The position numbers and the translations under genes were made by a program. Of a stretch of 64,000 nucleotides of DNA, positions 9,156 through 19,560 are shown piece after piece; position 1 is the first letter of the stretch, and each line of letters begins with the position of its first letter. Where the stretch lies: assembly GCA_030144725.1 (NCBI GenBank), contig JASKMD010000009.1, forward strand, positions 1,195,466 through 1,259,465, in the 5' to 3' direction. Under the pieces are notes generated by a model, which saw only the letters and a program-made list of their open reading frames with translations, was not told where the DNA came from and did not search any database. The stretch comes from Haematococcus lacustris (Eukaryota > Chlorophyta > Chlorophyceae > Chlamydomonadales > Haematococcaceae).

Positions 9156-12100
9156 GGTTTTGCCTGGACTAGAAATGGATGTATCTTACCAGGTGCTGAG
9201 CATGGCCAGCTGCCGAACACATTGGTGTATGTAAGAGATGCACACAATGATGTCTCTGAGCAACCGTTCCTTACTCCCAACATCCTTGGCGCTGTCTGCA
9301 CGCCAATCAAAACAAAGCAGCTAGCCCTTCCCTTTGTCTTCACAGCAAGACTTGGAGGCAGGGAATGTGTGGCTATGATTGACACAGGCGCCACGTACAC
9401 AATCCTGTCAGAGAAGTGGCTAAATACCAACCCCACAGCAGACGTCACTCTAGCACCACTGGAGCACAAGGTGCAGGTGCTTGCAGCAAACAATGCTGTG
9501 CTACCCATTACCAGCCAGGTGCATGGAATGGTGTGCATGCAAAAGTCGTTGACACCTGTCGTGGCTAAAATACTGCCTCAGATGCTTGATGGCATTGATC
9601 TAATTCTTGGTGCTGATTGGCAAAAGTCGCATAACGCGCTACTAGACGTCAGCACTAACATCTGCCATATCCAAGTTCAAGGCAAAAAACACAAACTTCA
9701 TTCTCAACATCTTAAATTCCAACCTGGCATTGCAGTCTTGACCCACATGGCAAACAGCAACAAGCCTGTGGAACAGTGCAGCGCGCAGCAAGCAGCGCGA
9801 GCACTCAGGAAAGGCTGCCCAAGCGTCTTGGTGTTGGTGCAACCTGATGATGGTGATGCTGCTGAAGGATGGCACAGTGGATCGCTTGCTTCTGTGATTG
9901 CGAGCAGTGCTAAAAAACCAAAAACCGAACAACATGTGCATGGGCTCATGCCACAGAGTGAGGTGGATTCCCTGGTGCATGACATGTATCCCGAGGTCTT
10001 CCAAGACATGCCATCAGGGCTGCCACCTGACCGTGGAGTCGGGCATACCATTCGCATGGCGCCTGATCACGTGCCACCTTATCAGCGTCCAAGGCGCTAC
10101 ACCCTCAAAGAAATGAATGAAATGAAAAAGCAAGTGGCCGAGCTGCTAGCTAAAAAGCTCATTGAGCCTAGCTGCAGTCCTTACGGCGCTCCAGTCCTGT
10201 TTGTAGAAAAGCGTGATGGGACTTTGAGGATGTGTGTCGACTACCGAGCACTAAACAAGCTCACAGTACGGGATAGGTATCCCCTACCACGCATTGATGA
10301 CCTCTTTGACAAACTACAAGGCAAAACAATCTTCAGCTCATTGGATCTGCAGAGCGGTTACCACCAGATTCGTATCACCCCTGAGGATGTGCCAAAGACG
10401 GCATTTGTGACACCTGAAGGCCAGTTCCAGTACAAAGTGCTGTCTTTTGGTTTGACAAATGCACCGGCTACATTCCAACGTGTCATGAACCGTGTGTTTG
10501 AGAAACAGCTCAAAGAGGGCTTTGTGCTCGTGTATCTGGACGACATCCTGGTGATGAGCAGCTCACCAGAAGAGCATGCTATGCATTTAAAAGAAGTACT
10601 GCAAGTAATGAAAGACAACCAATTGTATGCCAAACTGAGCAAGTGTGACTTCAACAGACCTGAACTGAAGTTCTTGGGGCATATCGTCGGCAGGCAAGGA
10701 ATTGCAGTAGACCCTGCCAAGGTGCAAGTCATCAAGGAGTGGCCTGTCCCTACATCCCTCAAAGAGCTACAAGCTTTCTTGGGGTTGGCCAACTTCTTCC
10801 GGCGGTTCATTGCTGGTTACAGCACCATCGCGGCCCCACTAACACACTTGACCGGTGAGAAAGTGGCTGCCGGTACCGACTGGCAACAACTGGGAGAGCC
10901 TGCTTTAAGAGCTTTCAACGCTCTCAAGCAAGCTCTATGCTCCACTCCAGTGCTGGCGCTCCCTGATCCCAACCAGCCGTTTGAAGTGTGGTCTGATGCC
11001 TCACAGGTCGGCACGGGAGGTGTTCTCTTGCAAGGTGGTAGAGTGGTGGCATACACCAGCCACAAGTTCTCCCCTGCACAGATGAAATACACCACAGGAG
11101 AGCAAGAACTTCTGGGTATCATCAGAGCACTGCAAGAATGGCGCTGCTACCTTGACGGGGCCGTGCATGTGACCATTGTGACTGACCACAACCCATTGAT
11201 CTATCTCAAGACACAGACAAATCTCTCCAGGCGGCAAGCCCGATGGATGGAGTTCCTGGCACGCTTTAACCATCACATTGAGTACAAGCCAGGCAAGGGC
11301 AATGTGGCAGATCCACTGAGTCGCAATCCTGCTCTGACATACCAGATGACCAGCACTGGCAGTGATGACGATGACGGAGAGCCTATCATGGTCTCCGTTG
11401 GTGCCGCCCTATGTGTGTCTGGCGTGTATGCCCTGGTGTTGACACGGCGCCAAGCTGGGCTGCTGCAACAGCAGTCCATTGGTCAGCCTCCACCGGCTGC
11501 GCCATGCCCTCCAGCTGATACACGCCGCCACAGACGCCCATGCGCTGATGGCCGGGCTGTCGTCCCTAACCCTGTCGCCCCATGTGATGAGTGGCCTGGT
11601 GGGGGGGAGACCCAGCTGGACTCGGCCACACACACACCTGCGGCGAGCACCGAGTACAGCACGACAACAGGTGACTCACTCATAGAGGCAATTATCAAAG
11701 GCTACAGCACCGACGAGCGGTTCGCTGATCGTGCCTATACACAAGCCTATGAGTTGAGTAAAGCAGGGCTATGGATGTCCGGTGGCAAGGTGGTTGTGCC
11801 TAAGAGCCCCCTTGTCAGGAGGCAGGTGCTTGAGTCATGCCATGATGCCAACTATGCTGGTCACATGGGCATCAGCAAAACATGGCATGGCGTGAACCGC
11901 TACTTCACGTGGCCGGGCATGCGCAAGGATGTGGAGGACTATGTGCGGCAATGTGATGCCTGCCAGCGCAACAAGCCCAGCACCCGTCTCAAGGCCGGCA
12001 AGCTCCAACCCCTGTCTATACCTGGTCGTCGCTGGGAAAGCATAAGTATGGACATGATTGTAAAACTGCCCAAGAGTGGGAAGCAAAATTATGACAGCAT

Positions 12101-13160
12101 CATGGTCTATGTCGACAGACTTAGCAAGATGGTGCATCTGGTCCCTACACACGAGGCAATCAGTGCTGCAGACGCTGCCCGGCTGTTCTATCGTGAAGTG
12201 GTGCGGCTACATGGCCTGCCGGCCTCGGTCGTGAGTGACCGTGGTCCTATCTTCAACAGCCAGTATTGGAGGCATGTGTGCGAGCTGTGCCACACCCAAT
12301 TGTGTATGTCCAGTGCCTACCATCCTGAGACTGACGGCCAGACCGAAAGAGCTAACAGAATCATTGAAGAAATGCTAAGACATTATGTCGATGAGAACCA
12401 CAGTGACTGGGCAGACCACTTGCCTTGGGTTGAGTTCGCCATAAACAACTCATGGCACGAGACGGTGCGCAATTCGCCATTCTTCCTCAATTATGGCCAG
12501 CATCCGCTGACGCCAGCTGTGATGGACCTACCACGCAAAGTGCCTAAGGCAGCTGAGTTTGTGGAGGGTATCGAAAAGGCTGTGCGGAAAGCCAAACAAT
12601 GCTGGCGAGTGGCTCAGCAGCGGATGAAAGCATTGGTCGATGGCAAGCGACGTGAAGTCTCGTATCACCCGGGTGCACAGGTGTTGCTCGGTACTGTCAA
12701 CATGAGAAACAACCAAAATGAGCAAGGAGTGCGAAAACTGAAACCACGCTATGTGGGGCCCTTCACAGTGCTGCGAATGATTGGCAAGGTGGCAGTACAA
12801 CTGCATCTGCCCCCTAGCTGGAACCGCATGCACAACGTGTTCCATGTGTCACTAGTCAAGCCCTACTGTGGGAACCAAACGCCCAACTTAGCGGCACCGC
12901 CTCCTGTGCAGTGGCTAGAAGGAGAACCTGTCTATGAGGTTGAGAAGCTGCTGGCTCACAGGGTCGTGAAGCTCAAAGGCCGCAACCGGGGCAAGGGCCG
13001 GCCCAAGAGCAAAGAGGCGAAGAAAGGCTTGGAGTTCCTAGTTCGGTGGGCTGGCTACTCTGAGGAGCATGACACGTGGGAGCCACAAAAGAACCTCCTG
13101 AACTGTGAAGAGGCAATGCAAGCTTACATTGAGCAGCATGGAGCACTGCCAGAGCTCTAG
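9156..13160 (+). CDS. pol: Pol polyprotein (protease, RT, RNase H, integrase, chromodomain)
   Basis: The frame is the same as gag and stays open from the codon after the TAG (9156) to TAG at 13158-13160, so Pol is probably made by stop readthrough. Positions below count from 9222. Aspartic protease MIDTGATYT is near residue 52. RT has LDLQSGYHQ, FGLTNAPATFQ and the YLDD box near 436. RNase H begins at WSDAS near 590, with TGEQELL and TDHNPL. The integrase has an HHCC zinc finger near 870 and a DDE core (SMDMIV near 943, SDRG, YHPETDGQTERAN), then a GPF/Y-type segment. A C-terminal chromodomain (FLVRWAGYSEEHDTWEP) may steer integration to marked chromatin. No frameshift or internal stop was seen, so the enzyme set looks intact. 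Confidence 0.95.
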   Translation, partial: GFAWTRNGCILPGAEHGQLPNTLVYVRDAHNDVSEQPFLTPNILGAVCTPIKTKQLALPFVFTARLGGRECVAMIDTGATYTILSEKWLNTNPTADVTLAPLEHKVQVLAANNAVLPITSQVHGMVCMQKSLTPVVAKILPQMLDGIDLILGADWQKSHNALLDVSTNICHIQVQGKKHKLHSQHLKFQPGIAVLTHMANSNKPVEQCSAQQAARALRKGCPSVLVLVQPDDGDAAEGWHSGSLASVIASSAKKPKTEQHVHGLMPQSEVDSLVHDMYPEVFQDMPSGLPPDRGVGHTIRMAPDHVPPYQRPRRYTLKEMNEMKKQVAELLAKKLIEPSCSPYGAPVLFVEKRDGTLRMCVDYRALNKLTVRDRYPLPRIDDLFDKLQGKTIFSSLDLQSGYHQIRITPEDVPKTAFVTPEGQFQYKVLSFGLTNAPATFQRVMNRVFEKQLKEGFVLVYLDDILVMSSSPEEHAMHLKEVLQVMKDNQLYAKLSKCDFNRPELKFLGHIVGRQGIAVDPAKVQVIKEWPVPTSLKELQAFLGLANFFRRFIAGYSTIAAPLTHLTGEKVAAGTDWQQLGEPALRAFNALKQALCSTPVLALPDPNQPFEVWSDASQVGTGGVLLQGGRVVAYTSHKFSPAQMKYTTGEQELLGIIRALQEWRCYLDGAVHVTIVTDHNPLIYLKTQTNLSRRQARWMEFLARFNHHIEYKPGKGNVADPLSRNPALTYQMTSTGSDDDDGEPIMVSVGAALCVSGVYALVLTRRQAGLLQQQSIGQPPPAAPCPPADTRRHRRPCADGRAVVPNPVAPCDEWPGGGETQLDSATHTPAASTEYSTTTGDSLIEAIIKGYSTDERFADRAYTQAYELSKAGLWMSGGKVVVPKSPLVRRQVLESCHDANYAGHMGISKTWHGVNRYFTWPGMRKDVEDYVRQCDACQRNKPSTRLKAGKLQPLSIPGRRWESISMDMIVKLPKSGKQNYDSIMVYVDRLSKMVHLVPTHEAISAADAARLFYREVVRLHGLPASVVSDRGPIFNSQYWRHVCELCHTQLCMSSAYHPETDGQTERANRIIEEMLRHYVDENHSDWADHLPWVEFAINNSWHETVRNSPFFLNYGQHPLTPAVMDLPRKVPKAAEFVEGIEKAVRKAKQCWRVAQQRMKALVDGKRREVSYHPGAQVLLGTVNMRNNQNEQGVRKLKPRYVGPFTVLRMIGKVAVQLHLPPSWNRMHNVFHVSLVKPYCGNQTPNLAAPPPVQWLEGEPVYEVEKLLAHRVVKLKGRNRGKGRPKSKEAKKGLEFLVRWAGYSEEHDTWEPQKNLLNCEEAMQAYIEQHGALPEL

Positions 13161-13284
13161 ATTTCATACTTTTTACTAATGCTTTGACACTGAGCGCAAG
13201 GGCGCGAGTCCCGGCACTACTGCAAGTAGCCGGGGCGGGGCAATCACCTAGACACACCAGCTGAGGACAGCTGATTCAACAATG

Positions 13285-13301
13285 AACCTGGTGGGGGGGA
13301 A
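13285..13301 (+). other. polypurine tract
   Basis: GGTGGGGGGGAA lies immediately upstream of the right LTR, where plus-strand DNA synthesis is primed in LTR elements. Confidence 0.8.
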
Positions 13302-13494
13302 TGTAACGTGGGAATGCGCCAGGCTATTATGCCAATAAGGCCGCCGTTCGTATACCCTCTAATAACCAGTGTGGTAGTAGGAAGTGTGGTGACCGGTGTC
13401 AAAAGCCGGGTTCGACTCCCGGAGATCTCTCCGTTGACTACGCCCTGAGGTCTTGAGCCACACAACCTATTATTCGCTGGTTTAACACGTAACA
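13302..13494 (+). repeat. right LTR, 193 bp
   Basis: Matches the left LTR over its full length. It carries the same T-arm-like hairpin at 13406-13422 and is followed by the second CTCAT copy. Confidence 0.95.
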
Positions 13495-13499
13495 CTCAT
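13495..13499 (+). repeat. target-site duplication, right copy (CTCAT)
   Basis: Matches 6744-6748. On the minus strand the duplication ends exactly at a codon boundary of the interrupted gene. Confidence 0.9.
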
Positions 13500-14509
13500 A
13501 GGCCTCAAGCAGCTTCACCTCCTTGGTGTCAGTGAGAGGAAGCACGATGCCTGGCACCCCCTTGCTGCTGTTCTTGCTGTGAGGGACTACCAGCCTCCAA
13601 GCTGCAGTTGCACCATCATACTCGAACCTATTACCCTTGCAGCCCCCTGCCATGCCTGGGCAGTTGGGCATCCCACAAGGAGTGATGGCATGCTGGCTGG
13701 CCTTGGCTGTCACCATGACCTGGCTCCTTTGGGCCAGGCTGCTATGCCCAAACCCAGTGCACAACATGCTGGCATCCCTTACAACCCTGGCAACCTTCGT
13801 GGGCAGCTGCTCCCCAGGCCCAAAGCTACCCAAAGCCTCCAAGGCTACATCTTTCACCTTCTCTTGCCACACCAACACCTCTTGAGCCTTGGGAGGGCTC
13901 AAAGGACTGACCAATGCCTGAGTCTCCAGCACAGCATGTCTGTGAGACCCTACCCTTCCCATGGCTGTGGACAGCCTTGAGTAGAAGGGAACCAGGGTGC
14001 TCAACACCCAGCAACTCCACTCCTCCCCCACATTGGTGAATGCTAGCCAGTTGCACACATACCCAGCCAGCTGCAAGTGCTTCTGAGCTTCAGTGGGGCA
14101 CCCCTTGGCCCTAGCCTTTAAAAAGGCCAGGTACAAGAGGAAAGTGGGGGTATCATGCACATAGGTGTGCAAGGTGAGTGGGTGGGAGGGTTGCAAGAGC
14201 TGAAGGAAGCCCAACCATCTACTCAGCAGGCCCTGGAACCTCTCCCATGTAGGCTGGCTGAGAGGATGCTGCCACCCAACTTGCATTCTCAAGGTGTTGG
14301 CCTCAGGCCTGGTGGCCAACAACCTCAAAGCAGCAAGCTCCCTCTTGAGGCATGGGGTCAGGTACAAAACATCAGCCCCATACCTAGCTCTGGAGGTGCC
14401 CAACAGCCTGGCCCTGTCTGTGGCTGGCAAGGCTTGTTGAACCTCTTGTTCACTTGGAAGGGTGATGGGGAGTTCAGGAGCCACCCATCTGACTGCACGA
14501 AGTGTTGGG

Positions 14510-14790
14510 TGGGGAAGCAAGCTGGCAGGGGGAGGCAAGCCATGCTTGGAGGAGGAGCTGGGGGCAACAGGAGGGGGGGGAGGAGGGTGAGGCAAGCCAT
14601 GCCTGGAGGAGGAGCTGGGGGCAGCAGGAGGGGGGGGAGGAGGGTGAGGCAAGCCATGCCTGGAGGAGGAGCTGGGGGCAGCAGGAGGAGGAGGAGCAGG
14701 GGGGGCCAAGCCATGCTTGGAGGAGGAGCTGGGGGCAGCAGGAGGGGGGGGAGCAGGGGGAGGCAAGGAAGCCTTTGGCTGGACCCCCCC
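14510..14790 (-). repeat. coding minisatellite, Pro/Ala/Ser repeat of about 57 bp
   Basis: At least four tandem copies of a 57-60 bp unit encode a His-Gly-Leu, poly-Pro, Ala-Ala-Pro, Ser-Ser-Ser-Ser pattern in the recombinase-like protein. Frame is kept across all copies. Confidence 0.85.
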
Positions 14791-15742
14791 ACCACCAAGC
14801 TGCAACCCTCTTCTTGCAGGGGGTGTGCTAGGGGCTGCTGACCTTAGGAGCAGAGAGGGCCTAGGCTGAAGCATAGGAGAAGGGAATGGGCTGCACTGAG
14901 GCTCTTGGGGTAGGGTGTGAGGGATGGCAGCTGGCCTTGCAAGGTCCTCACTTGAGCTAGTGGTAACATCTTCAACATGGGTGTCCTTGCTTGCAGGTGC
15001 TGAGCTGCATGGGTTGTTGCTGGAGGTGGCACTAGATGTGGAGGTGGTGCTAGCATACAAGAGCACATTGGGTATGCTGTCAGAATGGGTTGAGAAGGCA
15101 GGGGAGGGCACTTCTATGTCAGGTCCAGCTGGCTCTCCCAAGTTGCCCTTCAACATAAGGCAAGGGTCTGGGAGGTGGTGGGGTGGAGTCAGGAGGCATG
15201 GTGACATCCTTGGGCCCAGCCTCCCTGCTGCCTGCTGGGACTGCAGGCCATACTGTTGTTGGGCATGCATGATACTACTCATGATGGCTGTGCCCCAGCA
15301 CAGCTCCTTGCCCAATCCCTCCAAGCAAGGCAGGTCGACCAAACCAACCTTGGAGGTGGAGGCAGGAACTATGCTGGCTTGTACAAGTTGTTTCACTAGG
15401 GGAGGTCCAGTGAACACCTGCATACAAGGCATAACACCAAGGTGAAACAACACTAATGCTTAAAGCTACTTTTGTTTCAATGCTAATACACACAAGAAAG
15501 CATGCAGTTCAGTGCAAGCTTGACATCTGCATCCTTGCTCGAACACTGTGACCTACCTTGTACCAGAAGCCACGAGCTTGCAGATTCAACAACACTTTGT
15601 TGACTGTGGTGGATGCCAGCTGGAAAATTGCTACCAGTTGGCTGACTACTACCACCTTCTGTTCAAGACTGTCTCCAACAACAAGGTGCAATAAATCAAC
15701 CTCAAAGCCCATCCCCAAGGTTAGCTTTGTCAGCCCAAGCAG

Positions 15743-17250
15743 GGTGGGTTTTCTACATGGCAAGGGAGGGGTAGGCAAGGGTTGGCATGGGAATGGGCAG
15801 GTAAGAAGGGCAGGAAAGGGGGGACTAGGCCATGAAAGAACAAGCATGGGCAAGGAAGGGCAGGGCAAGGTTGGGCAGGGTGTGGGGTATGGCAGGGATG
15901 GAGTGGGGCAGGGCAAGGCAGGGCTGGGAGGGGCAAGGCAGGGCTGTGATGGCATGGGGCAGGGCAGGGCTGGGAGTGGATGGGGCAGGGCTGGACTGGG
16001 AAGGGAGGGGCAGGTCAGGGCTGGGAGGGGCTGGGAGGGGCAGGGCTGGGCAGGCCAGGGCTGGGAGGGGAGGGGCAGGGTAGGGAGGGGGTGGGGCAGG
16101 GCTGGGAGGGGGTGGGGCAGGGCTGGGAGGGGCAGGGCAGGGCAGGGCAGGGCTTGGCAGGGAGGGGAGGGAGTGAGGCAGGGAGGGCTGGGAGGGGAGG
16201 GGAGGGGCAGGGCAGGGCAGGGCAGGGCAGGGCAGGGCAGGGCAGGGCAGGGCAGGGCAGGGCAGGGCAGGGCAGGGCAGGGCAGGGCAGGGCAGGGCTG
16301 GGAGTGGAGGGGCAGGGCTAGGCTGGGCTGGGCAGGGCTGGGAGGGGGTGGGGCAAGGCTGGGCTGGGAGTGGAGGGGCAGGGCAGGTGAGGTCAGGGCT
16401 GGTAGGGAAGGGGCAGGGCTAGGCAAGTCAGGGCTGGAAGGGCCAGGCCAGGTGAGGTCAGGGTTGGGAGGGGAGGGGCAGAGCTGGGCAGGTCAGGGCT
16501 GGGAGGGGAGGGGCAGGGCTGGGCAGGTCAAGGCTGGGAGGGGAGAGGTAGGGCTGGGCTGGTCAGGGCTGGGAGGGGCAGGGCAGGGAGGGGCAGGGCA
16601 GGGAGGGGAGGGGCAGGGCTGGGCAGGTCAGGGCTGGAAGGGGAGGGGCAGGGCAGGTGAAGTCAGGGCAGGGAGGGGAGGGGCAGGGCTGGGCAGGTCA
16701 GGGCTGGGAGGGGAGGGGCAGGGCAGGGAGGGGAGGGGCAGGGCTGGGCAAGGAGGGGAGGGGCAGGGCTAGGAGGTGAGGGTCAAGGCTGGGCTGTGAG
16801 GTGAGGGGTAGGGCTGGGCTGGGAGGGGGCAGGGCAGGGCTGGCAGGGCATGGCTGTGAGGGGAGGGGCATGGCTGGGCATGGCTGTGAGGGGAGGGGCA
16901 GGGCAGGGCAGGGCTGGGAGGGGGTGGGGCATGCTGTGACAGGGCTGGCAGTGGGTGGGGCATGGTGTGACAGGGCTGGCAGTGGGTGGGGCATGGTGCG
17001 CCAGGGCTGGCAGTGGGTGGGGCATGGTGCGCCAGGGCTGGCAGTGGGTGGGAGGAGGAGGGACAGGGCTGGGAGGGTTGGGAGGAGGGACAGGGCTGGG
17101 AGGGTTGGGAGGAGGAGGGACAGGGCTAGGTGGGGCAGGTCAGGGCTGGGAGGGGAGGGAAGGGCAGGTCAGGGCAAGGCTGGGCTGGGCTGGGAGGGGC
17201 AGGGCTGGGCTGGGCTGGGCTGCGCCGGTCGGGCTGGCCGACGGGGCGTG
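15743..17250. repeat. G-rich satellite (GGGCA / GGGCTGGGAGGGGA units)
   Basis: About 1.5 kb of short purine-rich units: a pure (GGGCA)n run at about 16205-16295, variable GGGCTGGGAGGGGAGG units, and a 30-36 bp GCAGTGGGTGGGGCATGGTG variant near 16930-17050. The long open frames across it are products of the repeat and not genes. If the recombinase-like gene extends upstream, this is intronic; on that strand it would be a very long pyrimidine tract before the 3' splice site. Confidence 0.9.
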
Positions 17251-17539
17251 TCCTCACCTTTCTGAGTTGTTGGTCTCCCCTTGAGCTGTGGATGGCCTGC
17301 AAGTATAGGCACACACAACAAAGTTATGACCAAGATGATGAGGCTGGGAGGGGAGGGGCAGGGCTGGGAGGGGAGGGTTGCGTCCGGGCTGCGGCGGCGA
17401 GGGGAGGGGCTGGGCGGCTATGTTCTGTAGGCTATGCTAGGACTCCTAGTATTCTCCTAGCATATTTCTGTAGTCTATTCTAGGACTCCTAGTAGCTAGC
17501 ACATGTTGTGCATGTGACAATTGTCCACTAACACTTCAA

Positions 17540-17713
17540 GGTGCAGTCCCTAACATGTTTGGGTGCTGTCCCTAACATGTTTGGGTCACTACCCTAACCT
17601 GACCCTAACCTTGTGTTGTTAGGTTGCTGACCCTAACAAGTTAGGGTTAGCTCCCTAACATGGTAGGGTCAGCATGCTCACGTTAGTCTTGACCCTACGG
17701 CGTTAGTGCCTAG
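17540..17713 (-). repeat. degenerate CCCTAA telomere-like repeats next to gap
   Basis: CCCTAAC words recur every 10-30 bases, mixed with TGTTTGGG and GTTAGGG, like the scrambled block at 3625-3840. Confidence 0.75.
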
Positions 17714-18213
17714 NNNNNNNNNNNNNNNNNNNNNNNNNNNNNNNNNNNNNNNNNNNNNNNNNNNNNNNNNNNNNNNNNNNNNNNNNNNNNNNNNNNNNNN
17801 NNNNNNNNNNNNNNNNNNNNNNNNNNNNNNNNNNNNNNNNNNNNNNNNNNNNNNNNNNNNNNNNNNNNNNNNNNNNNNNNNNNNNNNNNNNNNNNNNNNN
17901 NNNNNNNNNNNNNNNNNNNNNNNNNNNNNNNNNNNNNNNNNNNNNNNNNNNNNNNNNNNNNNNNNNNNNNNNNNNNNNNNNNNNNNNNNNNNNNNNNNNN
18001 NNNNNNNNNNNNNNNNNNNNNNNNNNNNNNNNNNNNNNNNNNNNNNNNNNNNNNNNNNNNNNNNNNNNNNNNNNNNNNNNNNNNNNNNNNNNNNNNNNNN
18101 NNNNNNNNNNNNNNNNNNNNNNNNNNNNNNNNNNNNNNNNNNNNNNNNNNNNNNNNNNNNNNNNNNNNNNNNNNNNNNNNNNNNNNNNNNNNNNNNNNNN
18201 NNNNNNNNNNNNN
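17714..18213. other. assembly gap, exactly 500 N
   Basis: A round-number run of N, so the true size may be arbitrary. Frames drawn through it are meaningless. Confidence 1.
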
Positions 18214-19168
18214 GGCTTCTCCCCGTTACAACCTTGCTCGACATGTTGGGTCTGATCCCTCCCGCCCGCCCTCCGCTTGCGTGTCGAGCTTGTGTCCAGC
18301 TCCGCCCTGACCCCCTGCTGCTCAGCTGGAGGGGTGAGCGGGTCAGGGGATGCACAAACACCAGTTGCCAGCCGCTGCCAGGAGGGGGTAGCGGGGGTGG
18401 GAGGGCAAGGGGGGGGCTGGGAGGGGGTGGGGGGGGGGGTGGAGTGCGGGGCTGGGGTTGGGAGGGCAGTGAGGGGGCTGGGAGGGGGTGCGAGGGGTTG
18501 GGAGGGGGTTGGGCCGGGCTGGGGTTGGGAGCGGAGGTAGGAAGGCGATGCTGGGCTGGGGAGGGGGGGGGGGGGCTGCAATGGGCAGAGTCGGATGGGC
18601 TAATCATTCCTGCAAGGCAAAGTCGGGTCACGCCAATGTCATTTCGAGCAGGCCTGATTAACTAATTGCCATGCTTTCTTCTCCAGCAGCTGTGATGTTG
18701 AGTAAGGAACAAAGTTATGTATCGAAAGTCTGGAAAGTCACACACCATGCCATTTTGTGGCTGGGGGTCCCTTTTCTCGTGTGACTGGCGAGAGAGAGAC
18801 GCACATTTCCCGCGTTTGCAGCAATGTCGATACATAACATGCCCAGCGATGGCCCTCCAACACTGCCTGCACCAACAAAAGGCTCGCGGAGCGAGCCTGG
18901 CGGGCTGAAATGTGATTGTACTTCCGGCTCGATGCCAGGCGGAGTTCCTTCATTGGTGCTACTACTCACCACTAAAACAATCGGTGCTGAGCAGCTGAGG
19001 TGTGTCCGCGATCGCTTGCACCGGCAAGCACTCTGATGCAACGATTAACGCGCCGCTTGCCAGGATTCGAGCAATATTGCGCAGCTGCCAATGCGATAGA
19101 AGCTACTGAAAACGGTGCACTTTGTAGAGAGTACTTGCATGAAGATTACAAACCCCATGTTGGGACAT
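18214..19168. repeat. dispersed repeat family, copy A (truncated by gap)
   Basis: Closely resembles 40735-42150 in the same orientation: a shared CTCGACATGTTGGGT start, a GGGAGGGGG satellite core of different length, then a conserved segment beginning TTGCCATGCTTTCTT and ending near CCCCATGTTGGG. Minus-strand frames encode a similar peptide (SGRAGGIRPNM region) in both copies. The left end lies in the gap. Class is unknown. Confidence 0.75.
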
Positions 19169-19560
19169 CCTGACCCTCAGCCCCAACTGGCCCAGCAACA
19201 AACCCTCCCTACTTAAGCTGCAACCCCTCCAAACGAGGTTCTGGAGGGTGGTTAATTTAACATCCTGATGTTTTGGGTTTAACAACAACTTTAACAAATC
19301 TTTAACATACCCGTTTTGCTACCCTGGGACTGCGTCTCACTGGCCACTTCTGCCTGCATAGTGTCGCTGGGTGCATTGCCGTGTCGTGACCAGAACGACA
19401 GCAAAAAACAACTCGTATCAAGACCAAGCGGTCGTCTTTAACAAAACGGTTTAACATTAACATTAGCACGTCCGGTCGTGCTCTACTACCCAGCCACCTT
19501 GACTCCACCACCTCCCAGCACTACCAACCCTCACCTCGACCCTGTCCTCAACCCTCTCAC
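19169..19560. other. intergenic, nothing recognised
   Basis: AT-richer stretch with repeated TTTAACA words. If the Fanzor exon at 19561-19743 had a downstream C-terminal exon it should lie here, but no DRDxNAA-type motif was found. Confidence 0.35.

Larger units (their letters stand above)
6749..13494 (+). mobile_element. complete Ty3/gypsy chromovirus LTR retrotransposon
   Basis: Two near-identical 193-bp LTRs (6749-6941 and 13302-13494) start with TG and end with CA. They flank one long Gag-Pol reading frame broken only by a single TAG. A polypurine tract (GGTGGGGGGGAA) abuts the right LTR, and CTCAT duplications flank the element. I could see only one or two differences between the LTRs (for example GTGGTGG versus GTGGTAG), which points to a recent insertion. 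No convincing tRNA primer-binding site starts right after the left LTR. The domain order protease, RT, RNase H, integrase, chromodomain assigns it to the chromovirus branch. It lies opposite in strand to the recombinase-like gene it interrupts. Confidence 0.95.
6147..15742 (-). pseudogene. tyrosine-recombinase-like gene interrupted by a Ty3 retrotransposon
   Basis: Exons read from the minus strand: about 15742-15557, 15417-13495, then after the LTR element 6748-6613 and 6483-6147 (stop). Donors and acceptors are canonical (AAG|GTAGGT, TGCAG|GTG, CAA|GTGAGT, TGCAG|AAG). Removing the LTR element and one CTCAT copy leaves the frame exactly open, and the next intron is in the right phase. The protein has a Pro-rich half with tandem Pro/Ser repeats (about 14500-14780), then a helical domain. 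The C-terminal part carries residues expected of a tyrosine recombinase: R in LAQRSQV, K in PHSKNSSKG, HELR, and Tyr in QWGASYDMNKRQR. The family call rests on motif order and is moderate. The 5' end is unresolved; a candidate 39-base exon (GCAG|GCCATCC to CAGAAAG|GTGAGG) lies near 17.29 kb beyond the satellite. With the insertion the gene cannot give a normal product. Confidence 0.6.

Noticed and set aside
9152..9538. Minus-strand frames across gag-pol
   Set aside because: Shadows of the strongly supported plus-strand polyprotein.
15509..17483. Open frames of 300-400 codons rich in Gly/Arg or Pro/Ala/Leu
   Set aside because: Produced by the G-rich satellite; only the last roughly 50 codons at 15557-15712 (minus) look like a real exon.
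17678..18665. Frames spanning the N run
   Set aside because: The sequence is unknown across 500 positions.
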